Assembly (NCBI RefSeq): GCF_900996225.1
Contig: NZ_CAAJGL010000068.1
Location: forward strand, 62,001 to 126,000
DNA length: 64,000 bases
Direction of reading: 5' to 3'
From: Paraburkholderia sp. BCC1884
GTDB lineage: Bacteria > Pseudomonadota > Gammaproteobacteria > Burkholderiales > Burkholderiaceae
Position numbers and translations under genes: made by a program. The notes below the pieces were generated by a model. It had not been told where the DNA came from, made no database searches, and saw only the letters and a program-made list of their open reading frames with translations. Shown in pieces: positions 8,520 through 17,606 of the stretch. How positions within the stretch are numbered: position 1 is the stretch's first letter; each line of letters starts with the position of its first letter.

Positions 8520-10121
8520 TTACATCGATTTCTTGAACGGTGCGCCCGAATGCTCGCGCAGTTCGTTGAACACGATCTTCGGCCACGCTTTTTGCGCGAC
8601 TTCGATTTCCGACACGTGCGAGGCCAGATACGTCGGCGCATCCGATGCGTCGAGCGCGATCCGCGCCGCGTATGAGTCGGTGAATCGGCGCAATTCAGCG
8701 GCGTCGTCGCAAGTCACCCAACGCGACATGCGGTAGCGCGCCGGCGCCATGCGCACGTCGACCTTGTATTCGGTCGACAAACGATGCGCCACCACTTCGA
8801 ACTGCAACTGACCCACCGCGCCGAGAATCATCAGGCCGCCCACTTCCGGACGGAACACCTGAATCGCACCCTCTTCGCCCAGTTGCTTCAGCGCTTCGCC
8901 GAGTTGCTTGGCGCGCATCGGATCGACCACTTCCACCGTCTGGAAAATTTCCGGCGCGAAGAACGGCAGACCGACGAACTGCAGCATTTCGCCTTCGGTC
9001 AGCGTGTCGCCGAGACTCAGCGTGCCGTGATTCGGAATACCGATGATGTCGCCCGGATAAGCCTCGCTCACCGTCTCACGACGTTGCGACAGGAACGTCA
9101 CCACGTTATTGGCGCGGAACGTCTTGTTCGTGCGCGTGACCTTCACGGCCATGCCGCGTTCGAAATGCCCGGAGCAAACGCGAATAAACGCCACGCGGTC
9201 GCGGTGCGCCAGATCCATGTTCGCCTGCACCTTGAACACGACGCCGGTGAATTTCGGCTCGTCGGGCATCACCGGACGCTGCACGGTCATGCGCATCGAC
9301 GGCGGCGGCGCCAGGTCGACCAGCGCGTCGAGAATTTCCTTCACGCCGAAGTTGTTGATCGCCGAGCCGAACAGCACCGGCGACTGTTGACCGGCAAGAA
9401 ACTGCTCGCGATCGAATTCGGGCGATGCACCGGTAATCAGGTCGATCTCTTCCTTCGCCTTGATCCAGGCGTGGCCGAAGCGACGTTCGCCCTCTTCGTC
9501 GCTGAGCGCGTGCAGCGTTTCGACTTCGCCGCCCGCCTTGTCTTGCCCCGCACGGAACAGGCGTACCTGATCGCGCTGGATATCGTAGACGCCCTGGAAA
9601 TCCTTGCCCATGCCGATCGGCCACGTGAACGGCACGGCGGCTACGCCCAGATGCTGCTCGATTTCGTCGAGCAGTTCGAGCGGCTCGCGCACTTCACGGT
9701 CGAGCTTGTTGATGAAGGTGACGATCGGCGTCTTGCGGCTGCGGCAGACTTCGAGCAGCTTCAGCGTTTGCGCTTCGACGCCATTGGCGCCGTCGATCAC
9801 CATCACGGCGGCGTCGACCGCGGTCAACACGCGATACGTGTCTTCAGAGAAGTCTTCGTGGCCCGGCGTATCGAGCAGGTTGATGACGGCGTCGCCGTAC
9901 TCGAACTGCATCACCGAGCTGGCCACCGAAATGCCCCGCTGCTTTTCGATCTCCATCCAGTCGGACGTCGCGTAGCGGTTGCTTTTGCGGCCCTTCACGG
10001 TACCGGCGATCTGAATCGCGCCCGAGAACAGCAGCAGCTTTTCAGTCAGCGTGGTTTTGCCCGCGTCCGGGTGGGAAATAACGGCGAACGTGCGGCGGCG
10101 TTTGAGTTCGGAGACTGACAT
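8520..10121 (-). CDS. prfC: Peptide chain release factor 3
   Basis: 533-residue translational GTPase that removes RF1/RF2 from the ribosome after peptide release. The G domain is complete: P-loop SHPDAGKTT at residues 16-24, switch I with EIEKQRGISVASS, DTPGHEDFS, and NKLD for guanine specificity. RF3-specific features follow, including GVYDIQRDQVRLFRAG and the C-terminal RYRMSRWVTCDD region. Length matches the E. coli protein (529). The upstream ribosome site is weak. It stands alone between two terminators, so it is probably monocistronic. Confidence 0.97.
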   Translation of the reverse strand: MSVSELKRRRTFAVISHPDAGKTTLTEKLLLFSGAIQIAGTVKGRKSNRYATSDWMEIEKQRGISVASSVMQFEYGDAVINLLDTPGHEDFSEDTYRVLTAVDAAVMVIDGANGVEAQTLKLLEVCRSRKTPIVTFINKLDREVREPLELLDEIEQHLGVAAVPFTWPIGMGKDFQGVYDIQRDQVRLFRAGQDKAGGEVETLHALSDEEGERRFGHAWIKAKEEIDLITGASPEFDREQFLAGQQSPVLFGSAINNFGVKEILDALVDLAPPPSMRMTVQRPVMPDEPKFTGVVFKVQANMDLAHRDRVAFIRVCSGHFERGMAVKVTRTNKTFRANNVVTFLSQRRETVSEAYPGDIIGIPNHGTLSLGDTLTEGEMLQFVGLPFFAPEIFQTVEVVDPMRAKQLGEALKQLGEEGAIQVFRPEVGGLMILGAVGQLQFEVVAHRLSTEYKVDVRMAPARYRMSRWVTCDDAAELRRFTDSYAARIALDASDAPTYLASHVSEIEVAQKAWPKIVFNELREHSGAPFKKSM

Positions 10122-10400
10122 CGGGTCTGGCGGGTCACGGATAGGGGTTCGGGCGGTTCCCGGCGGCTTGTGGCTACCGGTGTGCCGCGCCTTGCGCGGC
10201 GGCGTCGAGCTGCGGGAGTCGGGTAATCACCCGCATCACAATGGCAACTCGACCGCGTCGGAAACAGGTCACGAACGAACCTTCGACAATCCGGGAATCG
10301 CCAGCGCAGAACAGCGCAGGGAACGAATGATACACGTCATGGGCGCGCGCGTAGGGAAATGGGGTTTGAGGGACGGATGGTTAACGGCGCGCAGCAAATC
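10122..10400. other. prfC upstream region with a small hairpin
   Basis: No gene is visible. It contains the prfC leader and a perfect 7-bp hairpin at 10184-10200 (GCCGCGC-CTT-GCGCGGC), which would lie in or before the prfC transcript. I see no recognisable riboswitch or clear promoter boxes. Confidence 0.5.
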
Positions 10401-10437
10401 AAAACCCGCCGCATCGGCGACGATGCGGCGGGTTTTT
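10401..10437. terminator. Rho-independent terminator of the MFS/fae operon
   Basis: AAAA, then CCCGCCGCATC, a short loop and GATGCGGCGGG followed by TTTTT. The 11-bp stem is strong and lies 20 bases past the stop of the MFS gene on the minus strand. The flanking A and T runs make it usable in both directions. Confidence 0.92.
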
Positions 10438-10457
10438 AGCCAGCGTGGAACCGAGAC

Positions 10458-11840
10458 TTAAGCGCCGCTGGCTTCGTTCAAGGTTAGATGCCTGGTTTCC
10501 GGCGCCCAGGCGATCGACACCACCATGCCGATCAGCAAAACGGCGGCAAGCGCCATCATCGTCGCGTGAAAGCCGAGATGGGCGATGCCCAGCGGCAGCA
10601 GGAAGGTCCCGATCGCCGAACCGAGCCGGCTGCACGCAATCGCCAGACCGACGCCGCACGCCCGCACTTCAGTCGGAAAGCACTCCGGCGGAAACACGCC
10701 GACCAGATTGGAGAACGCCGACATGGTCAACGTGAACAGGCCGAACGCGGCGATCATGCCGAGCGGCGCCGACTCCGGCAGCAAGCTCAACGCAATCAGC
10801 GAAACGCAGGTGACCGCGAACGAACCGATCAGGAACACGCGACGCGGCAGCTTGATTGTCAACCAGATGCCGATCAGCGCACCGAGAACGAGGAAGCCGT
10901 TCAGCAGAAAATCTGCGCCCGAGTCGTTGTTCAAATGAATCGCCTTGAGGATGGTCGGCAGGAACGTATAGATCGCGAAGTACGGAATGACCAGACACAC
11001 GAAGAATGCGCAATTGAAGATCGTCCGGCGAATCAGGTCCTTCCTGAACAGGCGCATGAAGCCGCCCGGCAAGTGAGCGTGGTCGGCGTGCGCGTTGTCG
11101 AGCGTCACGTTTGCGCCAAAGTGCTTCAGCACGACCGCCTTGGCTTCTGCGATCCGGCCTTTGCCGTGCAACCAGCGCGGCGACTCCGGCGTGCCCATGC
11201 GCAGCACCAGCACGATCAAAGCCGGAACGCCCGCCGACGCGAGCAGCCAACGCCATGCATCCGGCGAAGCATCCGCGTAGTACAGGCCGAGCACATTGGC
11301 GAGCACATAGCCGATCGTCCACACCACGCTAAAGGAGCCGAGCAAGGTCCCGCGATGCTTGCGCGGCGAAAATTCCGCGAGAATCGCATGGCCGACGGCA
11401 AAATCGCCGCCCATGCCGAAACCAATCAGGACTCGCAGCAAACACAGTTCGAGCGGCGAGCGCACGTAGAACTGCGCGAACGCGGCGGCAGTGATGATGA
11501 GGAAGCTCAGCAGAAAAATCTTCTGACGGCCCATCCGGTCGGACAGCCAGCCGAACACGAGGCTGCCCAGGAAAATGCCCATCAGCGCGGAACTGCCGAT
11601 CATGCCCATCCAGAACGCGTCGAGCGGCATCTGGCGGCTCATCGAGGCGAGTGCGTAGCCGATCGTGCCGAGCGCGAATCCTTCGGTGAAGTGCGCGCCG
11701 AACGTCAAGCCGGCGATCTTCACGTGGAAGGCGTTCAGCGGGACGTCGTCGAGAGAAATCGGGCCGTGCGTGGAGGGCGCCACTACCGGCCGGGTGGGGG
11801 CGAGGCCGAGTGTGGCCGCCTGAAGGTCTTGATTGCTCAC
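10458..11840 (-). CDS. MFS transporter, sugar/aromatic acid family
   Basis: 460-residue inner-membrane carrier with about 12 hydrophobic segments after a 45-residue cytoplasmic tail. The MFS signature GWLSDRMGRQKIF is between helices 2 and 3, and LRVLIGFGMGGDFAVG and EFSPRKHRGTLLG follow, as in the aromatic-acid:H+/sugar porter group. The start is GTG at 11840, chosen because AAGGAGA lies seven bases upstream. The gene lies 121 bases after the aldehyde dehydrogenase on the same strand with no terminator between, so it probably closes the fae-led operon and imports that pathway's substrate. The substrate is not identifiable from sequence. Confidence 0.88.
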   Translation of the reverse strand: MSNQDLQAATLGLAPTRPVVAPSTHGPISLDDVPLNAFHVKIAGLTFGAHFTEGFALGTIGYALASMSRQMPLDAFWMGMIGSSALMGIFLGSLVFGWLSDRMGRQKIFLLSFLIITAAAFAQFYVRSPLELCLLRVLIGFGMGGDFAVGHAILAEFSPRKHRGTLLGSFSVVWTIGYVLANVLGLYYADASPDAWRWLLASAGVPALIVLVLRMGTPESPRWLHGKGRIAEAKAVVLKHFGANVTLDNAHADHAHLPGGFMRLFRKDLIRRTIFNCAFFVCLVIPYFAIYTFLPTILKAIHLNNDSGADFLLNGFLVLGALIGIWLTIKLPRRVFLIGSFAVTCVSLIALSLLPESAPLGMIAAFGLFTLTMSAFSNLVGVFPPECFPTEVRACGVGLAIACSRLGSAIGTFLLPLGIAHLGFHATMMALAAVLLIGMVVSIAWAPETRHLTLNEASGA

Positions 11841-11961
11841 GCTGTCTCCTTCGTTGGTATGGGAACGAGGCGCAGCTGGTGTATGACCGGCCGCACCTCG
11901 CGGCGTCGCCCGCTTGCGTGGCCTGCATGTGCAGGCGCACGGCGGTGACGCGGTCTGACGA

Positions 11962-13401
11962 TCAGCGCCCGAGGCCGCCCATCATCATGTATTTCAGCTC
12001 GGTGTATTCGTCGAGACCGTACTTCGAGCCTTCACGCCCGAGCCCCGACTGTTTGACGCCGCCAAACGGCGCGACCTCGGTGGACAAAATCCCTTCGTTG
12101 ATACCGACCATGCCGCTTTCCAGCGCCTCACCGACGCGCCAGGCACGGGCCAGGTCGCGCGTGTAGAAATAAGCGGACAGACCGAACGGCGTGTCGTTGG
12201 CGGCAGCGATGGCTTCCTGTTCCGTCTTGAAGCGGAAGCAAGCGGCCACCGGTCCGAAAGTTTCTTCCTCGGCGATCAGCATCGAACGCGAGGCGTCGAT
12301 CAGCACCGTCGGTTCGTAAAACGTGCCGCCGAGCGTGTGCGCTTTACCGCCGGTCAGGATCTTCGCGCCCTTCTGCAAAGCGTCCGCGACATGCGTTTCG
12401 ACTTTCTTCAGCGCGGCGTGGTTGATGAGCGGACCCTGTTCGACATCGCCTTGCAATGCATTGCCCACGCGCATCTTGCGCACGGCTTGCGTCAACGCAG
12501 AGGTGAACGCGTCGTAAATACCGTCTTGCACATAGAAGCGATTCACGCACACGCAGGTCTGTCCGGTGTTGCGGAATTTCGAAGCCATCGCGCCCTGCAC
12601 GGCGGCGTCGATATCGGCGTCGTCGAACACGATGAAAGGCGCATTGCCGCCGAGTTCGAGCGACAGCTTCTTCAGCGTATCCGCCGACTGTCTGGCGAGC
12701 AGTTTGCCGACACGCGTCGAGCCGGTGAACGAGAGCTTGCGCACCACCTCGGACTCAGTCAGCGCGCCGCCGATTGCAACCGCATCGCCGGAAACGATAT
12801 TGAACACGCCCGGCGGAATGCCCGCCTGCTCCGCCAGCACGGCCAGCGCGAACGCGGACAACGGCGTCTCTTCCGAAGGCTTGAGCACCATCGTGCAACC
12901 GGCCGCGAGCGCAGGCCCGGCTTTGCGCGTGATCATCGCCAGCGGGAAATTCCACGGCGTGATCGCCGCCACGACACCGACCGGCTCGCGTGTCACGATG
13001 ATCTTCGCGTTCGGATTCGGGCTCGGAATCACGTCGCCGTACATGCGCTTTGCTTCCTCGGCGAACCACTCGAAGAAGCTCGCCGCATAGCCCACCTCGC
13101 CGCGCGCTTCGGCAAGCGGCTTGCCTTGCTCGAGCGTCAGCAATTGGGCCAGCGCGTCGCGATGCTCGAGCATCAGCTCGCCCCAGCGTTTGACGCGGGC
13201 GCCGCGCTCCTTCGCCGTCAAGGCGCGCCATGCAGGGAACGCACGCTCGGCGGCGGCAATCGCCTGTCTGGTTTCACCCGCGCCGCCTTTCGCAACCTCG
13301 GTGATGACCTCTCCCGTCGCCGGATTCAGAACGGGGTACGTGCTCGCGCTTTCGTACCACTCGCCGCCGATGTAATGCCCTCTGCGCAGAAATTCGTTCA
13401 T
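11962..13401 (-). CDS. NAD(P)-dependent succinate-semialdehyde-type dehydrogenase
   Basis: 479-residue aldehyde dehydrogenase closest in features to GabD. Visible elements are PWNFPLAMITRKAGPALAAG, the nucleotide-binding FTGSTRVGKLL, the general-base Glu in LELGGNAPF, the catalytic Cys in NTGQTCVCVNRF, and the family's C-terminal EVAPFGGVKQSGLGREGSK. It oxidises a short semialdehyde to the acid. The ATG at 13401 follows GGAGGAGG and overlaps the aldo/keto reductase stop by four bases, so the two are translated together. The substrate could be succinate semialdehyde or a related aldehyde made by the neighbouring enzymes. Confidence 0.9.
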   Translation of the reverse strand: MNEFLRRGHYIGGEWYESASTYPVLNPATGEVITEVAKGGAGETRQAIAAAERAFPAWRALTAKERGARVKRWGELMLEHRDALAQLLTLEQGKPLAEARGEVGYAASFFEWFAEEAKRMYGDVIPSPNPNAKIIVTREPVGVVAAITPWNFPLAMITRKAGPALAAGCTMVLKPSEETPLSAFALAVLAEQAGIPPGVFNIVSGDAVAIGGALTESEVVRKLSFTGSTRVGKLLARQSADTLKKLSLELGGNAPFIVFDDADIDAAVQGAMASKFRNTGQTCVCVNRFYVQDGIYDAFTSALTQAVRKMRVGNALQGDVEQGPLINHAALKKVETHVADALQKGAKILTGGKAHTLGGTFYEPTVLIDASRSMLIAEEETFGPVAACFRFKTEQEAIAAANDTPFGLSAYFYTRDLARAWRVGEALESGMVGINEGILSTEVAPFGGVKQSGLGREGSKYGLDEYTELKYMMMGGLGR

Positions 13402-14435
13402 GCCGCCTCCTCCAGAGTCTCGTCGAACATGCCTTGTGCAAGGCGCGGCTCGCGGGCGATGCGCCTGCCGGCGGTGTAATCGTTGATCAGGTCGCACGGC
13501 GTGTAGTTGCGTTCGAGCTCGAACAGTTCATCGGCGGAGAGCGTCGTGCCGAGCGCGGCGACCGCGCTGTCGAACTGCGCCGGCGTGTCCGCGCCGACCA
13601 GCATGCTCGACACCCCGCCGTGATTCAGCACCCAGGCCTGCGCAATCTGCGCGGCCGACACGCCACGCCGCGCAGCGACACGCGCCACCGATGCCGCGAC
13701 CTCGCGCGACGCCACATCGCCATACATCTGTGCGGTGAAGAAGTCGGTCTGATTGCGCGTCGAATTCGGATCGCAAGTCAGCAGGCCACGCGCAAGCGGA
13801 CTGAACACCGACACGCCGACGCCCTGATCCTGGCAATACGGAATCATCTCGCGCTCTTCCTCGCGATACGCCAGGTTCAACTGCAACTGCATGTTGACCG
13901 GCTTATGCCAGCCATTGCGCTCGCAGACCTGCATGATCTTCGCGAACTGCCACGTGTACATCGTCGACACGCCGATATAGCGAGCTTTGCCGGCGCGCAC
14001 GATATCGTTGAGCGCGCCCATCGTTTCTTCGACAGGCGTGTTCACGTCGTAGAAATGCAGCATGTAGATATCGACGTAATCCATGCCGAGACGCGTGAGC
14101 GAAGCGTCGATGCCGTCCATGATGTGCTTGCGCGAATGGCCGCCGGCGTTCTGGTAGACGCCCATGTCGTAGCCGACCTTGGTCGTCACGACGATTTCCT
14201 CGCGACGCGCGATGCGCTTCAGAATCCGCCCCACCACTTCTTCGCCGACACCGGTCGAATAGAAATCAGCCAGGTCGATGAAGTTCACGCCGGCTTCGAG
14301 CGCATGGCGGACGATCGGCTCGCTTTGCGCTTCGTCGAAAATCCACGGCTTCCACTGCGGCGTGCCCATGTTCATCGTGCCGAGGCACAAGCGCGAAACC
14401 TTCAGGCCGGATTGGCCGAGGCGAATGTATTCCAT
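13398..14435 (-). CDS. Aldo/keto reductase
   Basis: 345-residue NADPH-dependent TIM-barrel oxidoreductase. The Asp-Tyr-Lys-His catalytic set is present: FIDLADFYSTG (Asp and Tyr), VVTTKVGYDMG (Lys) and YMLHFYDVNTPVEETM (His). IGVSTMYTWQFAKI and the cofactor-binding ALVxG-like SMLVGADTPAQFDSA follow. The ATG at 14435 is preceded by GGAGA and matches the family start (MEYIRLGQSGLKVSRLCLGTM). It lies 70 bases after the fae gene and overlaps the next gene by ATGA. The family acts on carbonyls or alcohols; here it probably passes an aldehyde to the dehydrogenase that follows. Confidence 0.92.
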   Translation of the reverse strand: MEYIRLGQSGLKVSRLCLGTMNMGTPQWKPWIFDEAQSEPIVRHALEAGVNFIDLADFYSTGVGEEVVGRILKRIARREEIVVTTKVGYDMGVYQNAGGHSRKHIMDGIDASLTRLGMDYVDIYMLHFYDVNTPVEETMGALNDIVRAGKARYIGVSTMYTWQFAKIMQVCERNGWHKPVNMQLQLNLAYREEEREMIPYCQDQGVGVSVFSPLARGLLTCDPNSTRNQTDFFTAQMYGDVASREVAASVARVAARRGVSAAQIAQAWVLNHGGVSSMLVGADTPAQFDSAVAALGTTLSADELFELERNYTPCDLINDYTAGRRIAREPRLAQGMFDETLEEAA

Positions 14436-14505
14436 AGTGCGTGTCTCCTTCCAGATCTCATCCGGCAGCGCAGCCGCGTGCGTGACGCCGCTGCGCTGCA
14501 CGCGA

Positions 14506-15030
14506 TTAACGTTGTTTCGGGGTATAGAACGGGTTCGATACGTCGCGGGCGGCGGCGAACACTTCATCGCGATGCGGCAGGCCCTTCATCGCCGCGAGGA
14601 TGGCGTTCTTGCACGCGCGGTAGTTGTTGGCGAAGACGGCGTCGAGATCGTCGGTGGCCGGGTTGACCCAGTTCGCCGACACGACCACCCAATCGTTTTC
14701 CGCTTCGGGCGGCAAGGTGCCGTTTTCCAGCGACTCGGCCACCGCTTTCGCGATACCGGCTTGCGACGCGCCCCAGGTTGCGTTGCCGTGAAAGTCGCTG
14801 CCGATCTGCGCCTTGTTCACATACAGCGTGAGGGGTTTGGTCGGCACGCCGGGACGCGCGATCACGACGAACGGCGCATGGCCAGTCGAAGGTGTCGCGA
14901 GTGCGGTAGCGAAAGCCTGGCCCGCCGGGCCGTTGCGCGGGCCGACCAGCACGTTGATGTGCGCGAGGTTGACGCCAGGGCCTTCGAAGCCTTCGCCAAT
15001 AAAGAGTTGTTTGTCCGTGGAGTCGCTCAT
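14506..15030 (-). CDS. fae: Formaldehyde-activating enzyme family (Fae)
   Basis: 174 residues. Fae condenses formaldehyde with tetrahydromethanopterin to methylene-H4MPT. The family's start (FIGEGFEGPGVNLAHINVLVG) keeps the catalytic His at residue 24, and TPSTGHAPFVVIARPGVPTKP, LTLYVNKAQIG, ASQAGIAKAVAESLENGTLP and VVSANWVNP all match. The ATG at 15030 was chosen because GGAAAGA precedes it; a longer reading adds an unrelated repeat-derived tail. It is the first gene of an operon with an aldo/keto reductase, a semialdehyde dehydrogenase and a carrier. No other H4MPT-pathway gene is present, so the real substrate may be formaldehyde released here or another small aldehyde. Confidence 0.88.
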   Translation of the reverse strand: MSDSTDKQLFIGEGFEGPGVNLAHINVLVGPRNGPAGQAFATALATPSTGHAPFVVIARPGVPTKPLTLYVNKAQIGSDFHGNATWGASQAGIAKAVAESLENGTLPPEAENDWVVVSANWVNPATDDLDAVFANNYRACKNAILAAMKGLPHRDEVFAAARDVSNPFYTPKQR

Positions 15031-15175
15031 GGTCTTTCCGTCGAGGTTGAGTGGATGACGGATTGTGGCGTTCGCCATCCAGGACCATGTATCGATGAGT
15101 TTTGATCCGGGGTATGAGGCGAACTCAACTCCGGGTTTGTCCCGAGCGCCGGGCGCGGCCCGTGCGAGCGCGCGC

Positions 15176-15196
15176 AAAGGTGAGTGTTTTCGGGAG
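15176..15196 (-). repeat. CTCACCTTT intergenic repeat, copy 1
   Basis: On the minus strand this reads CTCCCGAAAA, CA, CTCACCTTT, a full match to the eight-copy consensus (C/G)TCCCGAAAA-N2-CTCACCTTT. It is followed by a GC-rich segment and is outside any gene. Confidence 0.85.
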
Positions 15197-15523
15197 GTGC
15201 CACGGTGTGACGCGAGTCGACGCGGAAGGTGAACGCTCGGCGAGTCGTTCACGCACCTGCAATGTCGGCTGAAGGGAGGAACTGAACGTCCTGCAATCGA
15301 CGGCGTGCGCGTCGAACGCTCTGCAGAGCGATTCTTCGGACAGCCTGGGAACGCTTACCAGCAAGGGCTGGCGCGGGTTTCAGCAAAAAACGGAGAAGCG
15401 CGACGTGATGCGACGGCAAGCTGTATGCAAGGTGAGCCGCGCGATGACGCGCTGGTCACCGCCATCGCCGGCGCGGGTCGCTTCGCGCCGGAAATCCTTT
15501 GGCATGTGCGTGTGGTTCATGCG

Positions 15524-15544
15524 AAAGGTGAGGGTTTTCGGGAC
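15524..15544 (-). repeat. CTCACCTTT intergenic repeat, copy 2
   Basis: On the minus strand this reads GTCCCGAAAA, CC, CTCACCTTT, then CG, so CGAAA and TTTCG can pair around the CTCACC loop. It lies about 90 bases past the stop of the H-NS-like gene, in the same orientation as that gene. Confidence 0.85.
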
Positions 15545-15632
15545 TTGCCTTGCGGTGCGGAAAACCACGCACGGAGCATCACCCCAGACCGTTGGCCGCG
15601 CGACGGATCACCTCATCACGCCGTCAGGTACA

Positions 15633-15923
15633 TCAGCCTTCGATCAGAAACCGCTCGCGGTTCTTGCCCGTCAACCAGGCGGGTGAGCGGCCGCGCCCGC
15701 TCCATGTCTCACCGGTTTTCGGGTTGCGATATTTGGCGACCGACACGCTCTTGCGGCCCGGCATGCGTTTGTTCGCGAAGCCGAGCTCCTCGGCAGTGAG
15801 ATCGTAATCCGCGATTTTCTGCTTGATGTCGGCGATCGCCTCGGCGATTTCCTTCTCGCGCGCCACCGCGACTTCTTTGTGAAGTTTTTCGAGCTGGGCA
15901 GTCAACTGCTTGTACGAGGCCAT
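15633..15923 (-). CDS. H-NS-like nucleoid protein
   Basis: A 96-residue protein of the short betaproteobacterial H-NS family. Residues 1-55 form the coiled-coil oligomerisation part (TAQLEKLHKEVAVAREKEIA). The C-terminal DNA-binding part has KYRNPKTGETWSGRGRSPAWL near residues 63-84, whose GRGRxPxW core enters the AT-rich minor groove. ATG 15923 follows GGAG; longer upstream reading has no family similarity. It is a plausible silencer of AT-rich DNA such as the 35.9-kb region. Several paralogues per genome are usual in this group. Confidence 0.93.
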   Translation of the reverse strand: MASYKQLTAQLEKLHKEVAVAREKEIAEAIADIKQKIADYDLTAEELGFANKRMPGRKSVSVAKYRNPKTGETWSGRGRSPAWLTGKNRERFLIEG

Positions 15924-16060
15924 GGCGGGTTGCTCCGTTCGGATTGACGAATTGCAGTGCGGGACACTATCAGACAATAAAAGTGCCGGATAGAGAAGCC
16001 CGCAGTTACAACGCGACGCGCGCCACGCGGACGCAGGGTTCGTCCGCCGCGGCCACGAAC

Positions 16061-17260
16061 TCAGTCGTCGATTGCATCGTACACGCGGCGCTCGAAGTCG
16101 AGTGCCATTGGAAAAGGCTCGATGGCGCGTCGCTGGATCAGCATCAGCCCGATGAGGTTTTCGACCGGATCGGCGAACCAGCTCGTGCCGTAGGCGCCCG
16201 GCCAACCGAACGACCCCAGCGATCGATAACCGAGCGGCAACTGCTGCGCCGGATCGTCCACGACAGACAGGCCCAGCCCGAAGCCTTGCCCCGCCCAGAG
16301 CACGTGACCGAACGCCGGCACGCGGCGCTGATCGCGGGAGAGAAAATTCGAGCGCATCAGATCGACGGAGCGATGCGACAGCAAGCGCGTCTCGCCGACG
16401 CGTCCGCGTCCCAGCAGCAATTGTGCGAACTGCAGATAGTCCTGCGCCGTCGAGACGAGTCCGCCGCCGCCGCTCTGGAATCGATTCGGATTCGCCCAAC
16501 GGCTCGCCGAGGGATGATCCTCGACCACGCGCTGTCGCGTGCCGGACTCGACGCTGTAAGCGGTAGCGAGGCGCGCGAGTTGCGCGTCAGGCACCCAGAA
16601 CGCGGTATCGCGCATGCCGAGCGGCTCGAAAATGCGGGTGCGGAAGAAGTCGCCGAGCGTCATGCCGCTCACGCGCTCGATCAGCACGCCGAGAATGTCC
16701 GTGGCAATGCCGTAGTGCCAACGCGACCCCGGCTGGAACATCAACGGCAGCGCTGCCATGCGGGCGAGCCATCGAGCGCCGTCCACGCTCGACTCGAAAC
16801 CGTTGAACGCAGCCGAATAGGCCTCGGAAAGCGGTCCGGTCGCGGTGAAGTGGTAGGCAAAGCCGGCGCGATGCGTCAGCAGATCGAGCACGGTGATCGG
16901 CGCCCTCGCCGGGTCGGTTTCGTCGAGCGGGCCGGCCGGATCGCGCAGGACGCGCGGTGCGGCAAGTTCGGGCAGCCAGAGGGAGATCGGCGTGTCGAGC
17001 GCGAGCCGGTCCTCTTCGATCAGCATCAGGATCGCGACGCTGGTCACCGGTTTGGTCATCGACGCGATGCGAAACAGCGTGTCGCGCTCCATCGGCAAGT
17101 GCCCGGCTTCGTCGCGTAAGCCGAGCGGCTCGAAATAACCGATTTCTCCGCGCCGCCACACCATCGAAACGACCCCGGCCACTTCGCCCCGCTCGACGTA
17201 ACCTTGCATCGCGTTGGTCAGCGCCGTCAGCCGGGTCGTCGAAAGTCCTGCTGCTTGCAT
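16061..17260 (-). CDS. Serine hydrolase, beta-lactamase/EstB family
   Basis: 399 residues of the class C beta-lactamase-like esterase fold. The nucleophile motif SxxK is SMTK (RIASMTKPVTSVAILML, about residue 68), the general-base Tyr is in WHYGIATDILGVLIE, and GWPGAYGTSWFADP corresponds to the third (H/K)xG element. No signal peptide is seen, so it is probably cytoplasmic and an esterase rather than a resistance enzyme. AGGAC precedes ATG 17260. It stands alone with the H-NS-like gene 137 bases downstream. The substrate is unknown. Confidence 0.9.
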   Translation of the reverse strand: MQAAGLSTTRLTALTNAMQGYVERGEVAGVVSMVWRRGEIGYFEPLGLRDEAGHLPMERDTLFRIASMTKPVTSVAILMLIEEDRLALDTPISLWLPELAAPRVLRDPAGPLDETDPARAPITVLDLLTHRAGFAYHFTATGPLSEAYSAAFNGFESSVDGARWLARMAALPLMFQPGSRWHYGIATDILGVLIERVSGMTLGDFFRTRIFEPLGMRDTAFWVPDAQLARLATAYSVESGTRQRVVEDHPSASRWANPNRFQSGGGGLVSTAQDYLQFAQLLLGRGRVGETRLLSHRSVDLMRSNFLSRDQRRVPAFGHVLWAGQGFGLGLSVVDDPAQQLPLGYRSLGSFGWPGAYGTSWFADPVENLIGLMLIQRRAIEPFPMALDFERRVYDAIDD

Positions 17261-17402
17261 GAGTGTCCTGGGTCAGTGGATGAAGAGATGGGCCCGCTCA
17301 CCGCTGCACCGGGCAGACAGTGTGGCCGTTACGTTCCCTCATTCTTGCAGAAAACGTTACGCCGTCGCAGGGTACATAAGCTTCATCCAACGTAACAGGC
17401 GC

Positions 17403-17606
17403 TCAGACTTTCTGGCGATTCTCCAACGCCGACAGCGCGCTTTTGAGTCGCTTGACCCGGCTGGCTTGCGCCGGAACGAGTGCCGCGCCGGACACGGATT
17501 CAATGCGGTTGCGCCAATAGGACAACGGAATACGGTCTCCAGCCGAAATATGCGAGATTACGTGTTCGAGATGTTCAATATCTTTTTCGATCTGATGGTG
17601 ATTCAT
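17403..17606 (-). CDS. Small hypothetical protein, 67 aa
   Basis: Short soluble protein. The first half is His/Glu-rich and helical (MNHHQIEKDIEHLEHVISHI), and the second half is basic (RVKRLKSALSALENRQKV). GGGGAAAG lies about six bases before the ATG, a good ribosome site for so short a frame. I do not recognise the family. It stands alone in a lower-GC stretch. Confidence 0.6.
   Translation of the reverse strand: MNHHQIEKDIEHLEHVISHISAGDRIPLSYWRNRIESVSGAALVPAQASRVKRLKSALSALENRQKV

Larger units (their letters stand above)
15031..15632. other. 600-base intergenic region carrying two repeat copies
   Basis: This lies between the fae start and the H-NS-like stop. Several open frames cross it, but they are repeat- and GC-driven and lack ribosome sites. 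It holds two reverse-oriented copies of the CTCACCTTT repeat (separate entries) and a GC-rich stretch at 15140-15175. The fae promoter must lie here, but I cannot assign its boxes. Confidence 0.6.

Noticed and set aside
15031..15252. N-terminal extension of Fae to 248 residues
   Set aside because: The extra part is not Fae-like and translates the intergenic repeat; GGAAAGA supports ATG 15030.
15305..15799. Open frames through the repeats between fae and the H-NS-like gene
   Set aside because: Their shared KTLTF peptide is the translation of the CTCACCTTT repeat; no ribosome sites and no family features.
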